Source: Candidatus Jettenia caeni
Lineage (GTDB): Bacteria; Planctomycetota; Brocadiia; Brocadiales; Brocadiaceae
Direction of reading: 5' to 3'
Assembly: GCA_000296795.1 (NCBI GenBank)
Contig: BAFH01000002.1
Span: 466,686 to 530,685 of the forward strand
Length of the DNA stretch: 64,000 nt
The notes beneath the pieces are model-generated. The model was not told where the DNA came from, ran no database searches, and saw only the letters and a program-made list of their open reading frames with translations. Made by a program: the position numbers and the translations under genes. Positions 8,522-17,619 of the stretch are shown here, in pieces. The stretch's first letter is position 1. The number at the start of each line of letters is the position of its first letter.

Positions 8522-9988
8522 ATGAGACAAGGAAGAGTCCTATACGGAGGCTCTTTACTAATATTATTTGTTACGATACTCATGGCTGCAGATTTACTGC
8601 GCGCTCAGGAAGAAAGACCCGTAAAAACCGGTACGAGGGAAGAAAAAGGTGTAAAGACAAGTACACAAAAAAAGAACGCGGTAAAAACCAGCTACTTGCC
8701 GGTAGCTGTAAATGAGCCGTTTGATGATATAATGACCCGAATGAAGGCTGATAAGCCTGGGGTAATGAAACGACATATGGATTTACTGAATGAGCGTTAC
8801 GATTTAAGTAATAATCCAGCCAAAGACGTAGCTATGTCTCGGGGGAAGCCTATTCAACAAGGAGTACGGGTTAAACTTCCGAAAAACATGACGTGGGAAA
8901 ATCTAGCCGCTGTGACTCCGGAGGAAATTCAGGAGAAGGACCTTTTTCCGAAAGGATTCATGCCGTTCCCTCATCCAAATCATGCAGAGGGAGGTATGGT
9001 CTTTCCCAAATTCCATATTGATGAGATCAAGAAACAAGAGGGAAGAGATCTTACCCGTTTTGACCTGGATTTCGATTTGCCGGATCATTTTTTACCGGAG
9101 TTTCCACCGCCTATCTTTTTAACCACACGATCTGATTTAGGCGATGTCTCTCAGGGTAAGGTAGTAACTATTGCTAATTATTATGATTTATTGAATGGAA
9201 TATTGAATCCAAAACAGCTTGAGGGATTACGATTACTGGTAACGCCTTTTCCACAACAGCAATTTAACCAAACGGAGGACCGACGATCAGAACAGCCAAG
9301 CCGTGGAACTACGTGCTTTGATTGCCATGTAAACGGCCATACCAACGGCACTACCCATCTTGTTGGCGATATTCGCCCACAGGAGTTTCGCCACCGCCTT
9401 GATACTCCATCCCTTCGTGGAGTGAATATTCAACGGCTTTTTGGTTCGCAACGTGCCTTAAAAAGCATTGAGGATTTCACAGAATTCGAACAGCGAGCAG
9501 CTTATTTTGATGGCGATCCGGTCATTGCTACAAAAAAAGGCGCTAACATCCTTGAACGGGGAAGTCAGGTGCATTTCATGGCGGAATTCCAGGAGCTATT
9601 GGACTTCCCGCCGGCTCCCAAGTTGAATATCTATGGCATGCTGGACCCGAAAAAGGCAACAGAAGCAGAACTTCGCGGACAAAGTTTGTTCTTCGGGAAA
9701 GCCAGTTGTTCCATTTGTCATCAACCGCCATACTACACTGACAACCTCATGCACAATCTTAAAACGGAACGTTTTTACAAACAGCGTATGGTCAATGGAC
9801 AGATGGCAAGCGCTGACGGTCCTATCAAGACCTTTCCGTTACGCGGCATTAAGGATTCACCACCCTACCTGCACGATGGAAGGCTACTAACTTTAGAAGA
9901 TACTGTCGAATTCTTTAATTTAATTCTTGAAACAAAACTTACACATAAGGAAAAGGAGGATCTCGTCGTCTTTCTAAGAACGCTATAA
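8522..9988 (+). CDS. Di-haem MauG-like cytochrome c, long form
   Basis: 488 residues with an N-terminal signal segment (about 1-28, ends LLRAQ), a basic low-complexity linker (about 30-60) and a region of about 200 residues that I do not recognise. The haem domains follow: CFDCHVNGH near residue 264 and CSICHQPPYYTDN near 397, with PPYLHDGRLLTLEDTVEFFN near the end. The C-half matches di-haem peroxidase/MauG proteins, but the order and extra N-terminal region differ from the shorter protein at 3480. It could be a peroxidase or a protein-oxidising enzyme. Fe-SOD follows by 11 bp, implying a shared transcript for superoxide and peroxide removal. Confidence 0.8.
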   Translation: MRQGRVLYGGSLLILFVTILMAADLLRAQEERPVKTGTREEKGVKTSTQKKNAVKTSYLPVAVNEPFDDIMTRMKADKPGVMKRHMDLLNERYDLSNNPAKDVAMSRGKPIQQGVRVKLPKNMTWENLAAVTPEEIQEKDLFPKGFMPFPHPNHAEGGMVFPKFHIDEIKKQEGRDLTRFDLDFDLPDHFLPEFPPPIFLTTRSDLGDVSQGKVVTIANYYDLLNGILNPKQLEGLRLLVTPFPQQQFNQTEDRRSEQPSRGTTCFDCHVNGHTNGTTHLVGDIRPQEFRHRLDTPSLRGVNIQRLFGSQRALKSIEDFTEFEQRAAYFDGDPVIATKKGANILERGSQVHFMAEFQELLDFPPAPKLNIYGMLDPKKATEAELRGQSLFFGKASCSICHQPPYYTDNLMHNLKTERFYKQRMVNGQMASADGPIKTFPLRGIKDSPPYLHDGRLLTLEDTVEFFNLILETKLTHKEKEDLVVFLRTL

Positions 9989-9999
9989 AGGAGATCATC

Positions 10000-10686
10000 A
10001 TGCTGAACAGACGTGAATTTTTAACATTAGCAGGCATAGGCAGCGCATCTGCATTATTTAATTTTAATAACCCTTTATTTGCACAAATAACAGAGGAGGA
10101 AAAAGCTATGTCATATACTGCAAAAGATTATTCAAAACTTATTGGAATGGAAGGATTTAGCGAAACTATTTTAAAAAATCATTTTACACTCTACCAGGGA
10201 TATGTAACAAACACGAATAAAGTTCTTGATACCCTTAATCAGATGTTAAAAGAAGGAAAGACAGCAACCCCTGAGTTTTCTGAGTTAAAGAGAAGGCTTG
10301 GATGGGAATTCAATGGAATGCGATTGCATGAATATTACTTTGAAAATCTCGGCGGAAAAAGCGGTATTAATAAAGAGGGAAAGCTTGCAAAAAAAATGGC
10401 AGAGGACTTCGGTGATTATGCAACATGGGAAAAAGACTTCAGAGCGGTAGGAGCAATGCGGGGTATTGGATGGGCGGTTCTCTATCAGGATAGCACGAAT
10501 GGAAGGCTTATCAACTTCTGGATAAATGAACATGATGTTTCCCATCCTGCCGGATGCAACCCTCTTTTGATCCTTGATGTATTTGAACATGCCTTTATGC
10601 TTGATTACGGTCTCAAGAGGGCCGATTATCTTGAGGCATTTTTCAAGAATATTAACTGGTCTGTAGCAGAAGCAAGATTGAAATAA
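10000..10686 (+). CDS. sodB: Superoxide dismutase (Fe/Mn type) with Tat signal
   Basis: 228 residues. The N-terminus MLNRREFLTLAGIGSASALF is a twin-arginine signal, so the folded enzyme is exported. The mature protein shows the four metal ligands of Fe/Mn-SOD: His in LKNHFTLYQGYVTN, His in MRLHEYYFENLGG, and Asp plus His in LDVFEHAFMLDYG. It converts superoxide to oxygen and peroxide; the peroxide could be removed by the di-haem protein just upstream. AAGGAGAT at 9988-9995 is a strong ribosome binding site. Metal choice (iron or manganese) is not proven by sequence. Confidence 0.92.
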   Translation: MLNRREFLTLAGIGSASALFNFNNPLFAQITEEEKAMSYTAKDYSKLIGMEGFSETILKNHFTLYQGYVTNTNKVLDTLNQMLKEGKTATPEFSELKRRLGWEFNGMRLHEYYFENLGGKSGINKEGKLAKKMAEDFGDYATWEKDFRAVGAMRGIGWAVLYQDSTNGRLINFWINEHDVSHPAGCNPLLILDVFEHAFMLDYGLKRADYLEAFFKNINWSVAEARLK

Positions 10687-10721
10687 CATTAATTATCATG
10701 AGGAAAAAATGAGGAACAATA

Positions 10722-10964
10722 ATGTACCTTATCATTTGGATTATTAGCGGTATTGTTGCAGGCTGGCTCACAGGACTCATAATACGGGGAAGAGGTTTTG
10801 GTCTCATGGGAGACTTGATTATCGGGATATTGGGAGGTATTCTTGGAGGATGGCTGTTTGCCGTGTTTGGTCTCCTCGTTATTGGCATAATTGGAAACAT
10901 CATCGCGGCTGTAATTGGAGGTATCGTGTTGGTCGCTATTATTCGTATCCTGCGGCGAGCATAG
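10722..10964 (+). CDS. GlsB/YeaQ/YmgE family stress membrane protein
   Basis: 80 residues with three Gly-rich hydrophobic segments. WIISGIVAGWLTGLIIRGRG, DLIIGILGGILGGWLF and IIGNIIAAVIGGIVLV are the hallmark of this transglycosylase-associated family. It lies 35 bp after the SOD gene with an ATGAGGAAC ribosome binding site and probably belongs to the same operon. Family members are induced by envelope or general stress; mechanism unknown. Confidence 0.9.
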   Translation: MYLIIWIISGIVAGWLTGLIIRGRGFGLMGDLIIGILGGILGGWLFAVFGLLVIGIIGNIIAAVIGGIVLVAIIRILRRA

Positions 10965-11079
10965 AAAATTAATCAAAATAGTGCGAAAATTTATACAAAT
11001 GTTCAATAGCAGCAGAAAGACTTTTCCGGCGCTTCGTTATTTCGAGAAGCAAATCTTACAGAGGAACCCCCTCCCTTTC

Positions 11080-12793
11080 GAGACTGTGTCGTAATTATCA
11101 AAATTTTTTATAAAAAAGCGGACTCTCGGAGAGATAAAGAATGCGGGATGTGATAGAATATACCCCTAAAAAGGAGGTGGAATAATGGCATATCGATATG
11201 GGAATCGTTATCAAATAGCATTATTACCCAAAAGCATCGAGGACTATGTTGGTCCCGATGACCCGGTAAGGGTATATGATGCGTTTGTTGATGCACTGGA
11301 TTTGAAAGAACTTGGTATGGAGATGAATCCTCATAAAGTTGGTAACACAGAGTATGATCCCCGGGTCATGCTCAAATTATTTGTCTACGGCTATTCGTAT
11401 GGATGGAAGAGTTCCCGGAAACTCGAGAGAGCTCTGTATCATAATGTATCGTTTATCTGGCTTCTGGGAGGACTTACTCCTGATCATAAAACCATAGCGG
11501 AGTTTCGCCGTAAGAACACAGAAGCCCTTAAAAGAATTCTCAAGCAATGTACTCGGATGTGTATGGAATTAGACTTACTCGATGGCAATGTACTCTTTGT
11601 AGATGGAACAAAGATCAGGGCAAATGCATCTCGTACGAGAAATCACACAAAGCACCACTACGAGGAACACTTGGCAGAGGTTGATAAGCGGATAGATGAA
11701 CTGCTTGAGGAATGTGAACGAATTGATGAGAAAGAGAAAGAACAGGGTTCATGGATAAAGCTGGAGAAAGAGCTGGTAGAGAACGAAGAGTATCGTACCC
11801 GGATACGGGAGATGTTGAATCGATTTAAAGAGGAAGAGGAAAAAGGGAAAAGGCCGAAAACGATAAACCAGACCGATCCGGAGAGTGCCCTGATGAGAAG
11901 CGTACAAGGTTCCCATGCGAGCTATAATGTGCAAAGCGTTGTGGATGAGAAGCATAGTCTTATTGTGCATGTTGATGCCGTCAGCGAGACGAGTGATGTA
12001 AACCAATTTGCCCATCAGATTACTCAAGCGGAAGAGGTGACCGGGAAGGGATGTAAGGTTGGATGTGCAGATGCAGGCTATGCAGATACCGAAGAGCTCG
12101 AGAAGATAGACCGGAGGGGGACAACAGTCATAGTTCCATCGCAGCGGCAAGCACTGCATAATCCAGAAGAAAAGCCCTTTGGTAAGGATAAATTTGTCTA
12201 TGACAAAGAGCACGACTGTTACTGGTGTCCGGAAGGGCAGAAGCTCGTGTATGAAGGGAAACACGAGGGAGACAAAAAGATAGCATACCGGATACCGGAT
12301 GCTGTCGTGTGTAAGAAGTGCAAGCAGTATGGTCAGTGTACAGATTTCCCGAGGGGGAGAAAGATAGTTCGGTTATCTCAGGAAGAGGTCAAGGAGAAAC
12401 TGGAGAGGCAGTATGAGCACCCAGAGTCTCAAGAGATCTACAAGAAACGGAAGGCACGGGTTGAACATCCGTTTGGTCATATCAGGAGGAATCTGGGGAT
12501 GACGAGCTTTCTGGTACGGGGACGAGAAGGAGCACGGGCGGAGATATCAGTCGCAGCAACCTGTTTTAATATCGTACGAATGATTACGTTACTGGGAGGT
12601 GTGAGAGAGCTTATAGGAGGATTCATGGCATTGCAGAGCTAAGAGATTGAGGGAAGATGCCTCATTATCTACAGGGTATGAAAAAAACGATGTCTTTTTG
12701 AGACACATATGCAGATCATGTTTCACCGAGAGTATTTTTCTCTCTGATTAAAGAACGAATCCAACCCTTTCTGGGTAATTATGACACAGTCTC
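11080..12793 (+). mobile_element. IS1182-family insertion sequence
   Basis: About 1.71 kb. The left end GAGACTGTGTCGTAATTA (11080-11097) and right end (inverse complement GAGACTGTGTCATAATTA, 12776-12793) match at 17 of 18 bases. One transposase gene lies inside in the same direction. The flanks TTC/TTC are too short to call a target duplication. The element lies between the stress operon and the M23 peptidase gene. Confidence 0.85.
11185..12642 (+). CDS. IS1182-family DDE transposase
   Basis: 485 residues, apparently intact. The N-terminal domain (YDPRVMLKLFVYGYSYGWKS, RKLERAL) is typical of IS1182/IS5-like transposases. The DDE core shows FVDGTKIRANAS, CADAGYADTEELE and RVEHPFGHIRRNLG. A Cys cluster (CYWCPEG, CKKCKQYGQCTDF) lies before the last block, as usual in this family. 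A perfect AAAAAGGAGGTGG ribosome binding site precedes the ATG, so the element may be active. Confidence 0.92.
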   Translation: MAYRYGNRYQIALLPKSIEDYVGPDDPVRVYDAFVDALDLKELGMEMNPHKVGNTEYDPRVMLKLFVYGYSYGWKSSRKLERALYHNVSFIWLLGGLTPDHKTIAEFRRKNTEALKRILKQCTRMCMELDLLDGNVLFVDGTKIRANASRTRNHTKHHYEEHLAEVDKRIDELLEECERIDEKEKEQGSWIKLEKELVENEEYRTRIREMLNRFKEEEEKGKRPKTINQTDPESALMRSVQGSHASYNVQSVVDEKHSLIVHVDAVSETSDVNQFAHQITQAEEVTGKGCKVGCADAGYADTEELEKIDRRGTTVIVPSQRQALHNPEEKPFGKDKFVYDKEHDCYWCPEGQKLVYEGKHEGDKKIAYRIPDAVVCKKCKQYGQCTDFPRGRKIVRLSQEEVKEKLERQYEHPESQEIYKKRKARVEHPFGHIRRNLGMTSFLVRGREGARAEISVAATCFNIVRMITLLGGVRELIGGFMALQS

Positions 12794-12799
12794 TTCGGC

Positions 12800-12822
12800 A
12801 GGGGCGCTGATAATGCGCCCCT
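12800..12822. repeat. GC-rich hairpin beside the IS1182 right end
   Basis: AGGGGCGC-TGATAAT-GCGCCCCT forms an 8-bp perfect stem with a 7-base loop, 6 bp outside the insertion sequence. It has no following T-run in either direction. It may be a REP-type palindrome that was present before the insertion. Confidence 0.5.
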
Positions 12823-12849
12823 ACCTTACCTTCTCTCTGCATCGAATGT

Positions 12850-13395
12850 ATGAAACAAGGATGTATCATACGAAAATCACGATTCCATGAGTCTCTCATA
12901 GAACACAACAATCTTAATAAATCCGGGTTTAAGGAGTGGATTTTTTATCCCGGCATGTTATTCAACAATCTCCACACATGGTGGACAGACAGAGGAATTC
13001 GCCATAAACCTCATGAAGGGATAGATTTGTGTTTTTACCGGGATGAGAACGGACAGGTACATAATCTTAGCAAAGAAACACATATTCCCGTAATGTATAA
13101 TGGCGAGGTTGTCCATATTGGTAATGATTTCTTAGGAAAATCTCTCTATGTAAACCATAATATCTATAACGATAATGGAAACAAACTTTATACAATCTAC
13201 GGCCATGCGAGTCCATACTATGGTATTGATGTTGGAAAAATCTTGAATGAGGGAGATGTGATTGCTACTATTGCACCTATCAGGAGGAAAACAAAAATAC
13301 TTCCTCATTTACATATTTCCACAGCGTGGTTACCAGAATCCTTTCTTTATGAAAAACTTGACTGGGAAACGGCTTTGTTGCACAAAGCCGGATAA
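12850..13395 (+). pseudogene. M23-family (LytM-type) peptidase gene, 3' end cut off by IS insertion
   Basis: 181 residues as it stands. All M23 zinc-peptidase residues are visible: HEGID (H55, D59), YGHAS (H119) and HLHIS (H153, H155). The last seven residues (ALLHKAG) come from the IS end. Joining 13371 to 14531, with one copy of the 9-bp duplication removed, restores an open frame. It runs 32 residues further (TINSCNTIILCDP...) to a stop at 14628-14630, giving 206 residues. The catalytic domain is complete, so the truncated protein might still fold. The family cuts peptidoglycan cross-links; no signal peptide is seen. Upstream is an in-frame stop at 12811, so ATG 12850 is the only start. 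Confidence 0.75.
13362..13370. repeat. 9-bp target-site duplication, left copy
   Basis: CTGGGAAAC immediately left of the IS and again immediately right at 14522-14530. A perfect 9-bp duplication is the mark of IS903-group transposition and shows that the copy landed here by simple insertion. Confidence 0.9.
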
Positions 13396-14521
13396 ATATC
13401 TGATATACTAAGAGAATAAGGGAAAGAGTACCATAAATTATTTTGTAGGATAAGTATATCAGTATGAAGCAACAGAAACGGGACGTAAAGAAACTAGCAG
13501 GAACAGATAAAAGGCCGCTCCAAGAACAGAAAAAGAAGAAATCAAAGAAGGACTACCGGGTAAGAAACTGGTCAGAGTATACAGAGGCATTAAGACAAAG
13601 AGGGTCTCTTGATGTATGGATAGATGAGGGGGTACAAGAGAAATGGAATGCAGAGCCAACGGGCCAAAGAGGGTCTCCCCCTACGTATAGTGATCTGGCC
13701 ATAACATCAACGCTTCAGTTGGGTATCGTATTTCATCAAAGACTTCGTCAAACAGAAGGATTAGTCAAATCACTGTTTCGGCTCATGAATATCCCTCTGA
13801 AGGTTCCTGATTATTCAACCCTGTCTCGAAGAGGTGAAACAGTGGGAATTTCTTTAGCGAAAGAGAAGAAAGAGAATCTGGTATTAGTCCTTGATAGCAG
13901 TGGGTTAAAGGTCTATGGGGAAGGGGAATGGAAGGTAAGACAGCATGGATATACCAAGAGAAGAACATGGAGAAAGATTCATTTGTCCATTACTCCTGAT
14001 GGAGAGATAAGAGCACAAGAGCTTACCGAGAATAGTACTGGTGATTCAGAGGTAGTAGATAAGCTTCTAAGCCAGGAAGAGTCAAGGATTGATACCTTTG
14101 CCGGTGATGGCTCCTATGATAAGAGGAAGGTCTATGAGAGTTGTAAGAGAAGAGGGATTCTCAGAATACTTATTCCTCCGAGGAAGGATGCAAAGATATG
14201 GCAGCATGGCAACTGCAGTACAGAGCCACATGTCCGAGATGAGACGATAAGGCATATCAGAAGAACTTCCCTAAGACAGTGGAAAGAGCGTGTTGGTTAC
14301 CACGTCCGCTCTCTGGTTGAGAATGCGATATTTCGATTCAAAACCATCTTTGGCGATAGGCTTTATGCCAGAAATCTTGCTCAACAAAGAACAGAAGTAG
14401 GTATCAAGGCATCTGTTTTAAACCGTATGATGAAATTAGGAATGCCGGAAAGTTATGCGATCTCATAAATTGCATACTACAGGGAAAAACTGCTTTTTTA
14501 TCGGATTTGTGCAACAAAGCC
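13371..14521 (+). mobile_element. IS5-family, IS903-group insertion sequence (copy 1)
   Basis: 1151 bp with terminal inverted repeats GGCTTTGTTGCACAAA at both ends (16 bp perfect, continuing imperfectly as gCCGGATAAA / tCCGATAAA). The ends and the 9-bp duplication CTGGGAAAC match the IS903 group. The internal transposase is intact, and its protein is identical to that of the copy at 39021-40171. It interrupts the M23 peptidase gene. Confidence 0.95.
13464..14468 (+). CDS. IS5/IS903-type DDE transposase
   Basis: 334 residues, intact. Likely DDE residues are D144 (LVLDSSGLKVYGEGEWKV), D215 (FAGDGSYDKR) and E286 (RSLVENAIFRFKTIFGDRL). The pattern VPDYSTLSRR and RRTWRKIHL is typical of the IS903 group. 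A basic N-terminus of about 30 residues is expected for end binding. The protein is identical to that of the second copy on the other strand, so the two elements moved recently. Confidence 0.95.
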   Translation: MKQQKRDVKKLAGTDKRPLQEQKKKKSKKDYRVRNWSEYTEALRQRGSLDVWIDEGVQEKWNAEPTGQRGSPPTYSDLAITSTLQLGIVFHQRLRQTEGLVKSLFRLMNIPLKVPDYSTLSRRGETVGISLAKEKKENLVLVLDSSGLKVYGEGEWKVRQHGYTKRRTWRKIHLSITPDGEIRAQELTENSTGDSEVVDKLLSQEESRIDTFAGDGSYDKRKVYESCKRRGILRILIPPRKDAKIWQHGNCSTEPHVRDETIRHIRRTSLRQWKERVGYHVRSLVENAIFRFKTIFGDRLYARNLAQQRTEVGIKASVLNRMMKLGMPESYAIS

Positions 14522-14530
14522 CTGGGAAAC
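14522..14530. repeat. 9-bp target-site duplication, right copy
   Basis: CTGGGAAAC, identical to 13362-13370. The base after it (14531) continues the original peptidase reading frame. Confidence 0.9.
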
Positions 14531-14657
14531 CATAAATAGTTGTAATACAATTATCTTGTGCGATCCACTGGAATTCATCAATTGTAACTATACAGTAGAG
14601 CAAGACAGTAGGAATGCAGAAACTTTTTAATAATTTCTTAAAACACGGAGGAAAAAC

Positions 14658-15224
14658 ATGAAAAAGTCTTTAGGCGCAAAGACCATAGTATATCCAACCC
14701 CGGTATTTATTATCGGAACTTATGATAAGGCTGGAAAACCAAATGCAATGAACGTTGCATGGGGTGGTCTTTGCTGTTCCAGTCCGCCAAGCATCGCAAT
14801 CTCCCTTCGGAAAGCAACGTATACGTATGGGAATATCACAGAACGGAAGGCCTTTACCGTAAACATCCCTTCTCAAACCCATGCAAAGGAGGCAGATTAT
14901 TTTGGGATTGCTTCTGGAGGCAAAGAGGATAAATTCGCCACGACAAAACTTACTCCTGTTAAAAGCGATCTTGCAGACGCTCCTTACATTAAAGAATTTC
15001 CTCTTGTTTTAGAATGTAAACTAACACATACCATTGAAATAGGATTGCACACTCAATTTATTGGCGAGATCCTGGATGTCAAAGCTGAAGAATCTGTACT
15101 TGGAGAAGGCGGATCGATCGATATGGAAAAATTACACCCGATGTTATATGCACCTGATATCCGCGCCTATTATGGAGTCGGTGAATACCTCGGAAAGGCT
15201 TTCTCCATAGGTAAACAGCTTTAA
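14658..15224 (+). CDS. Flavin reductase-like FMN-binding protein (flavoredoxin type)
   Basis: 188 residues matching the flavin reductase-like fold: [46 protein letters not shown] and the later [18 protein letters not shown]. Such proteins bind FMN and move electrons between NAD(P)H or ferredoxin and acceptors in anaerobes. CGGAGGAAA gives a strong ribosome binding site. The gene starts just after the point where the interrupted peptidase frame ends (14630). A repeat hairpin follows the stop. Confidence 0.85.
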   Translation: MKKSLGAKTIVYPTPVFIIGTYDKAGKPNAMNVAWGGLCCSSPPSIAISLRKATYTYGNITERKAFTVNIPSQTHAKEADYFGIASGGKEDKFATTKLTPVKSDLADAPYIKEFPLVLECKLTHTIEIGLHTQFIGEILDVKAEESVLGEGGSIDMEKLHPMLYAPDIRAYYGVGEYLGKAFSIGKQL

Positions 15225-15280
15225 AAATACCTGGTCTGCTAAAGACATGGCGGTAATCACCCTATGGGGAATAGGTAAAA

Positions 15281-15312
15281 TGCAGGGCAAGGCTTTGGCC
15301 TTGCTTTCCCGC
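15281..15312 (+). repeat. Dispersed hairpin repeat (GGGCAAGGCTTT-type)
   Basis: GCAGGGCAAGGCTTTGGCCTTGCTTTCCCGC contains the perfect stem GCAAGGC-TTTG-GCCTTGC (15287-15304). Related units occur at 27482, 29653, 34242, 54831 and 61802. It may act as a transcript-end hairpin for the flavin reductase gene. Confidence 0.7.
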
Positions 15313-15388
15313 TTAAATTTCTAAAATCACAGGTTGTACTCATAATCAAAAAAATATGTATCATAATGACCAGGAGAAAGGAGGTTTT

Positions 15389-15856
15389 ATGCCAGTAAAA
15401 CGCTTAAAAGAATTTTTAGATTCTCATAATGTTAAGTATATCACCATCAGCCACTCCCGCATTTTTACTGCTGAAGAGACTGCAAAATCTGCTCATATTC
15501 CCCGGAGAGAATTTGCTAAAACGGTTATAACTAAAATCGGCGGAAAAATTGCCATGTGCGTTCTTCCTGCTTCACGGAGGGTAAACCTCGATCTTTTGAA
15601 GAATGTTGTAGAATCATGCAATGTAGCGATAGCCAATGAGAAGGAGTTTAAGGATCTGTTTCCCTTATGTGAAATTGGCGCCATGCCACCTTTCGGCAAT
15701 CTTTATGGAATGGATGTTTTTGTGGATGAAACATTGTCTAAAGGTGAGGAGATAGCATTCAATGCCGGTTCTCACAGGGAACTTATTATGATGGCATATA
15801 GGGACTTCGATAGATTGGTAAAACCAAAAGTAACAAAATTTTCAATTGAGATATAA
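15389..15856 (+). CDS. YbaK/EbsC-family aminoacyl-tRNA deacylase-like protein
   Basis: 155 residues from ATG 15389, chosen because GAAAGGAGG lies right before it; an upstream ATG at 15356 lacks such a site. The YbaK fold is seen in FAKTVITKIGGKIAMCVLPA (with the conserved Lys), EIGAMPPFGNLYGMDVFVD and IAFNAGSHRELIMMAYRDF. Relatives remove mischarged amino acids (Ala or Cys on tRNA-Pro) or act as free-standing editing domains. Specificity is not shown by sequence. Confidence 0.85.
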   Translation: MPVKRLKEFLDSHNVKYITISHSRIFTAEETAKSAHIPRREFAKTVITKIGGKIAMCVLPASRRVNLDLLKNVVESCNVAIANEKEFKDLFPLCEIGAMPPFGNLYGMDVFVDETLSKGEEIAFNAGSHRELIMMAYRDFDRLVKPKVTKFSIEI

Positions 15857-15907
15857 TCTCTCTGTTTCTGTTCAATCAAATTTCAATCTATTCAGCCATG
15901 GTATGTT

Positions 15908-16393
15908 ATGTCAAACGATATTAAAAGTATTTTAGAAACAGCCCTTTCAGAAGAAAAGAAAGCCCATCAATTCTATTTAAATTTAGCGCTTCAGATGAAA
16001 GACAAGGGTGCACGCCTCAAATTCGAAATCATGTCTGCTATCGAATTGAAACACTACGAGTTCCTGCAATCCTGGTATCAGGAGAAATTTCAACACATGC
16101 CTGTATTGCCGGAAACAACGGAACTTAAGATTGTACGGCCTGAAATTCCAGCCAAAACGGCACTATTTGCTGAGGCCATTAAAATCATTATGGATACAGA
16201 ACGAAGGGCTTATGAATTTTACAGGAATGCCTGTGAGGTCTCAACACATGCGAGTGACCGGGAAGTCTTCCGTACGCTTGCTAACATGGAACTATCTCAT
16301 TACGAGCAATTCCGGACAGAGTATAACTATATGACGGAAACCACTATTCGCTTTGCCAGCGAAGATATTCCATGGATGATGGAAGTATATTAA
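15908..16393 (+). CDS. Ferritin-like / rubrerythrin-family protein
   Basis: 161 residues, helical. EEKKAHQFY with AIELKHYEFL in the first half and TERRAYEFYRNA with NMELSHYEQF in the second give the E...ExxH pattern of a di-iron four-helix bundle. It is distantly similar to the protein at 6823 and also lacks a rubredoxin domain. Likely iron or peroxide handling. The ATG lacks a strong ribosome binding site. A long gene-free stretch follows. Confidence 0.75.
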   Translation: MSNDIKSILETALSEEKKAHQFYLNLALQMKDKGARLKFEIMSAIELKHYEFLQSWYQEKFQHMPVLPETTELKIVRPEIPAKTALFAEAIKIIMDTERRAYEFYRNACEVSTHASDREVFRTLANMELSHYEQFRTEYNYMTETTIRFASEDIPWMMEVY

Positions 16394-16933
16394 TACATTC
16401 CCTTTCATTTTCCATAGTTACTCAAATGATAAATGTAGCATATCGCACCCTCGTAATGACACATATCTGTAACATGTTACACTCTTCCTCTTACTGTAAA
16501 TAAATAATGTCAGCGCCGTCCCCGGCATACATATCATAAGAGTATTGTTTTTCATTGATACCCATTCTTGTTCTCTACCTATAGAAAAAGTTGCATGAGA
16601 AGCGTAGTGTAGCCTCTTACTTTCCTTACTCTGAATCATAATTTTACATTAAGAATCCTTTTGGCAAGCATATTGCTAACATATAGACACTTGGCCTATC
16701 CGTCTTATGATATATAGGCAATGAAACTGGCTGGTTCCATCGTCTTAAATTGAATCCAAACACCTGGTACGTTTCCATCTCAAAGTACAAGCTCAATCCC
16801 ATGTCCAATTCAAAATGAATGGGAACCGTCCGAAAAATCCCAATAGCCAAATTTAATACATAACTCTCCTGAAACGCAATAAAAGGCAGAAAAAATCCAA
16901 TACGGTAAATCTGTTTAATGAGAGGTAAATTAT
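16394..16933. other. 540-bp intergenic stretch with a dispersed repeat unit
   Basis: No convincing gene. A repeat unit AAGAATCCTTTTGGCAAGCA (about 16650-16680) recurs at 17879, 35801 and 38983. Short minus-strand open frames (16418-16639, 16644-16955) have no family resemblance and their ends are repeat sequence. The last 15 bp hold the GAGAGG ribosome binding site of the next gene. Confidence 0.6.
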
Positions 16934-17584
16934 ATGAAAATATTCCTATCAGCAATCCTGTTCATCATAGCGATTACAGGCATCTCCACACAGTGTACCG
17001 CTGAGCAAACTATACTTATTGAAGATTTTGAGCATGGATTAAAACCTCAATGGAGAAGCAGGGCGATCCACGGAAAGACTCAATACCGCATTATCAAAAC
17101 AGAAAACAATCACGTATTAAAAGCTGAAAGCACAAACTCGGCATCGGCTTTAATTTATCGATATCAATATAACCTTAAGGAATATCCTGTATTAACGTGG
17201 AGATGGAAAGTAACAAACATTATTAAAAAAGGCAATGTAATGACTAAGGGGGGTGGTGATTGCGCAGCAAGGATATATGTTATATTTCCCTCCTGGTTTT
17301 TGTTATTAACAAGGAGCATTAACTACGTCTGGGCAAACAAGCTCATAAAAGGAAAATATTTTCCAAGCCCGTTTCATTCAAAATCAATTATAGTTGCAGT
17401 TGAAAGCGGAAGCGAAAATATAGGAAAATGGGTTACAGAACAAAGGAATGTTTACAAAGATTTTAAGAAGGTTTTTAGGGAAGAGCCACCGCTTGTAGGG
17501 GGAATAGCTATCATGACGGATACGGACAATACAGGAGAATCAGTTACCGCTTATTATGATGATATAAAGATCGGGAAGCCATAA
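16934..17584 (+). CDS. DUF3047 exported protein
   Basis: 216 residues with a signal peptide (about 1-23, ends TQCTAEQ). The mature part shows IEDFEHGLKPQWRSRAIHGK, LTWRWKVTNIIKKGN, GGDCAARIYVIFP and a final MTDTDNTGESVTAYYDDIKI, the DUF3047 pattern. A beta-sandwich, carbohydrate-binding-like fold is likely; the function is unknown. Ribosome binding site GAGAGG lies nine bases upstream. Confidence 0.85.
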   Translation: MKIFLSAILFIIAITGISTQCTAEQTILIEDFEHGLKPQWRSRAIHGKTQYRIIKTENNHVLKAESTNSASALIYRYQYNLKEYPVLTWRWKVTNIIKKGNVMTKGGGDCAARIYVIFPSWFLLLTRSINYVWANKLIKGKYFPSPFHSKSIIVAVESGSENIGKWVTEQRNVYKDFKKVFREEPPLVGGIAIMTDTDNTGESVTAYYDDIKIGKP

Positions 17585-17619
17585 AACAAATTACAAATAA
17601 CCATTACAAAAACGCGTAA

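Noticed and set aside
16418-16955. Two minus-strand ORFs (73 and 103 codons)
   Set aside because: The second ends in a dispersed repeat unit and overlaps the start of the DUF3047 gene; neither has a recognisable motif.
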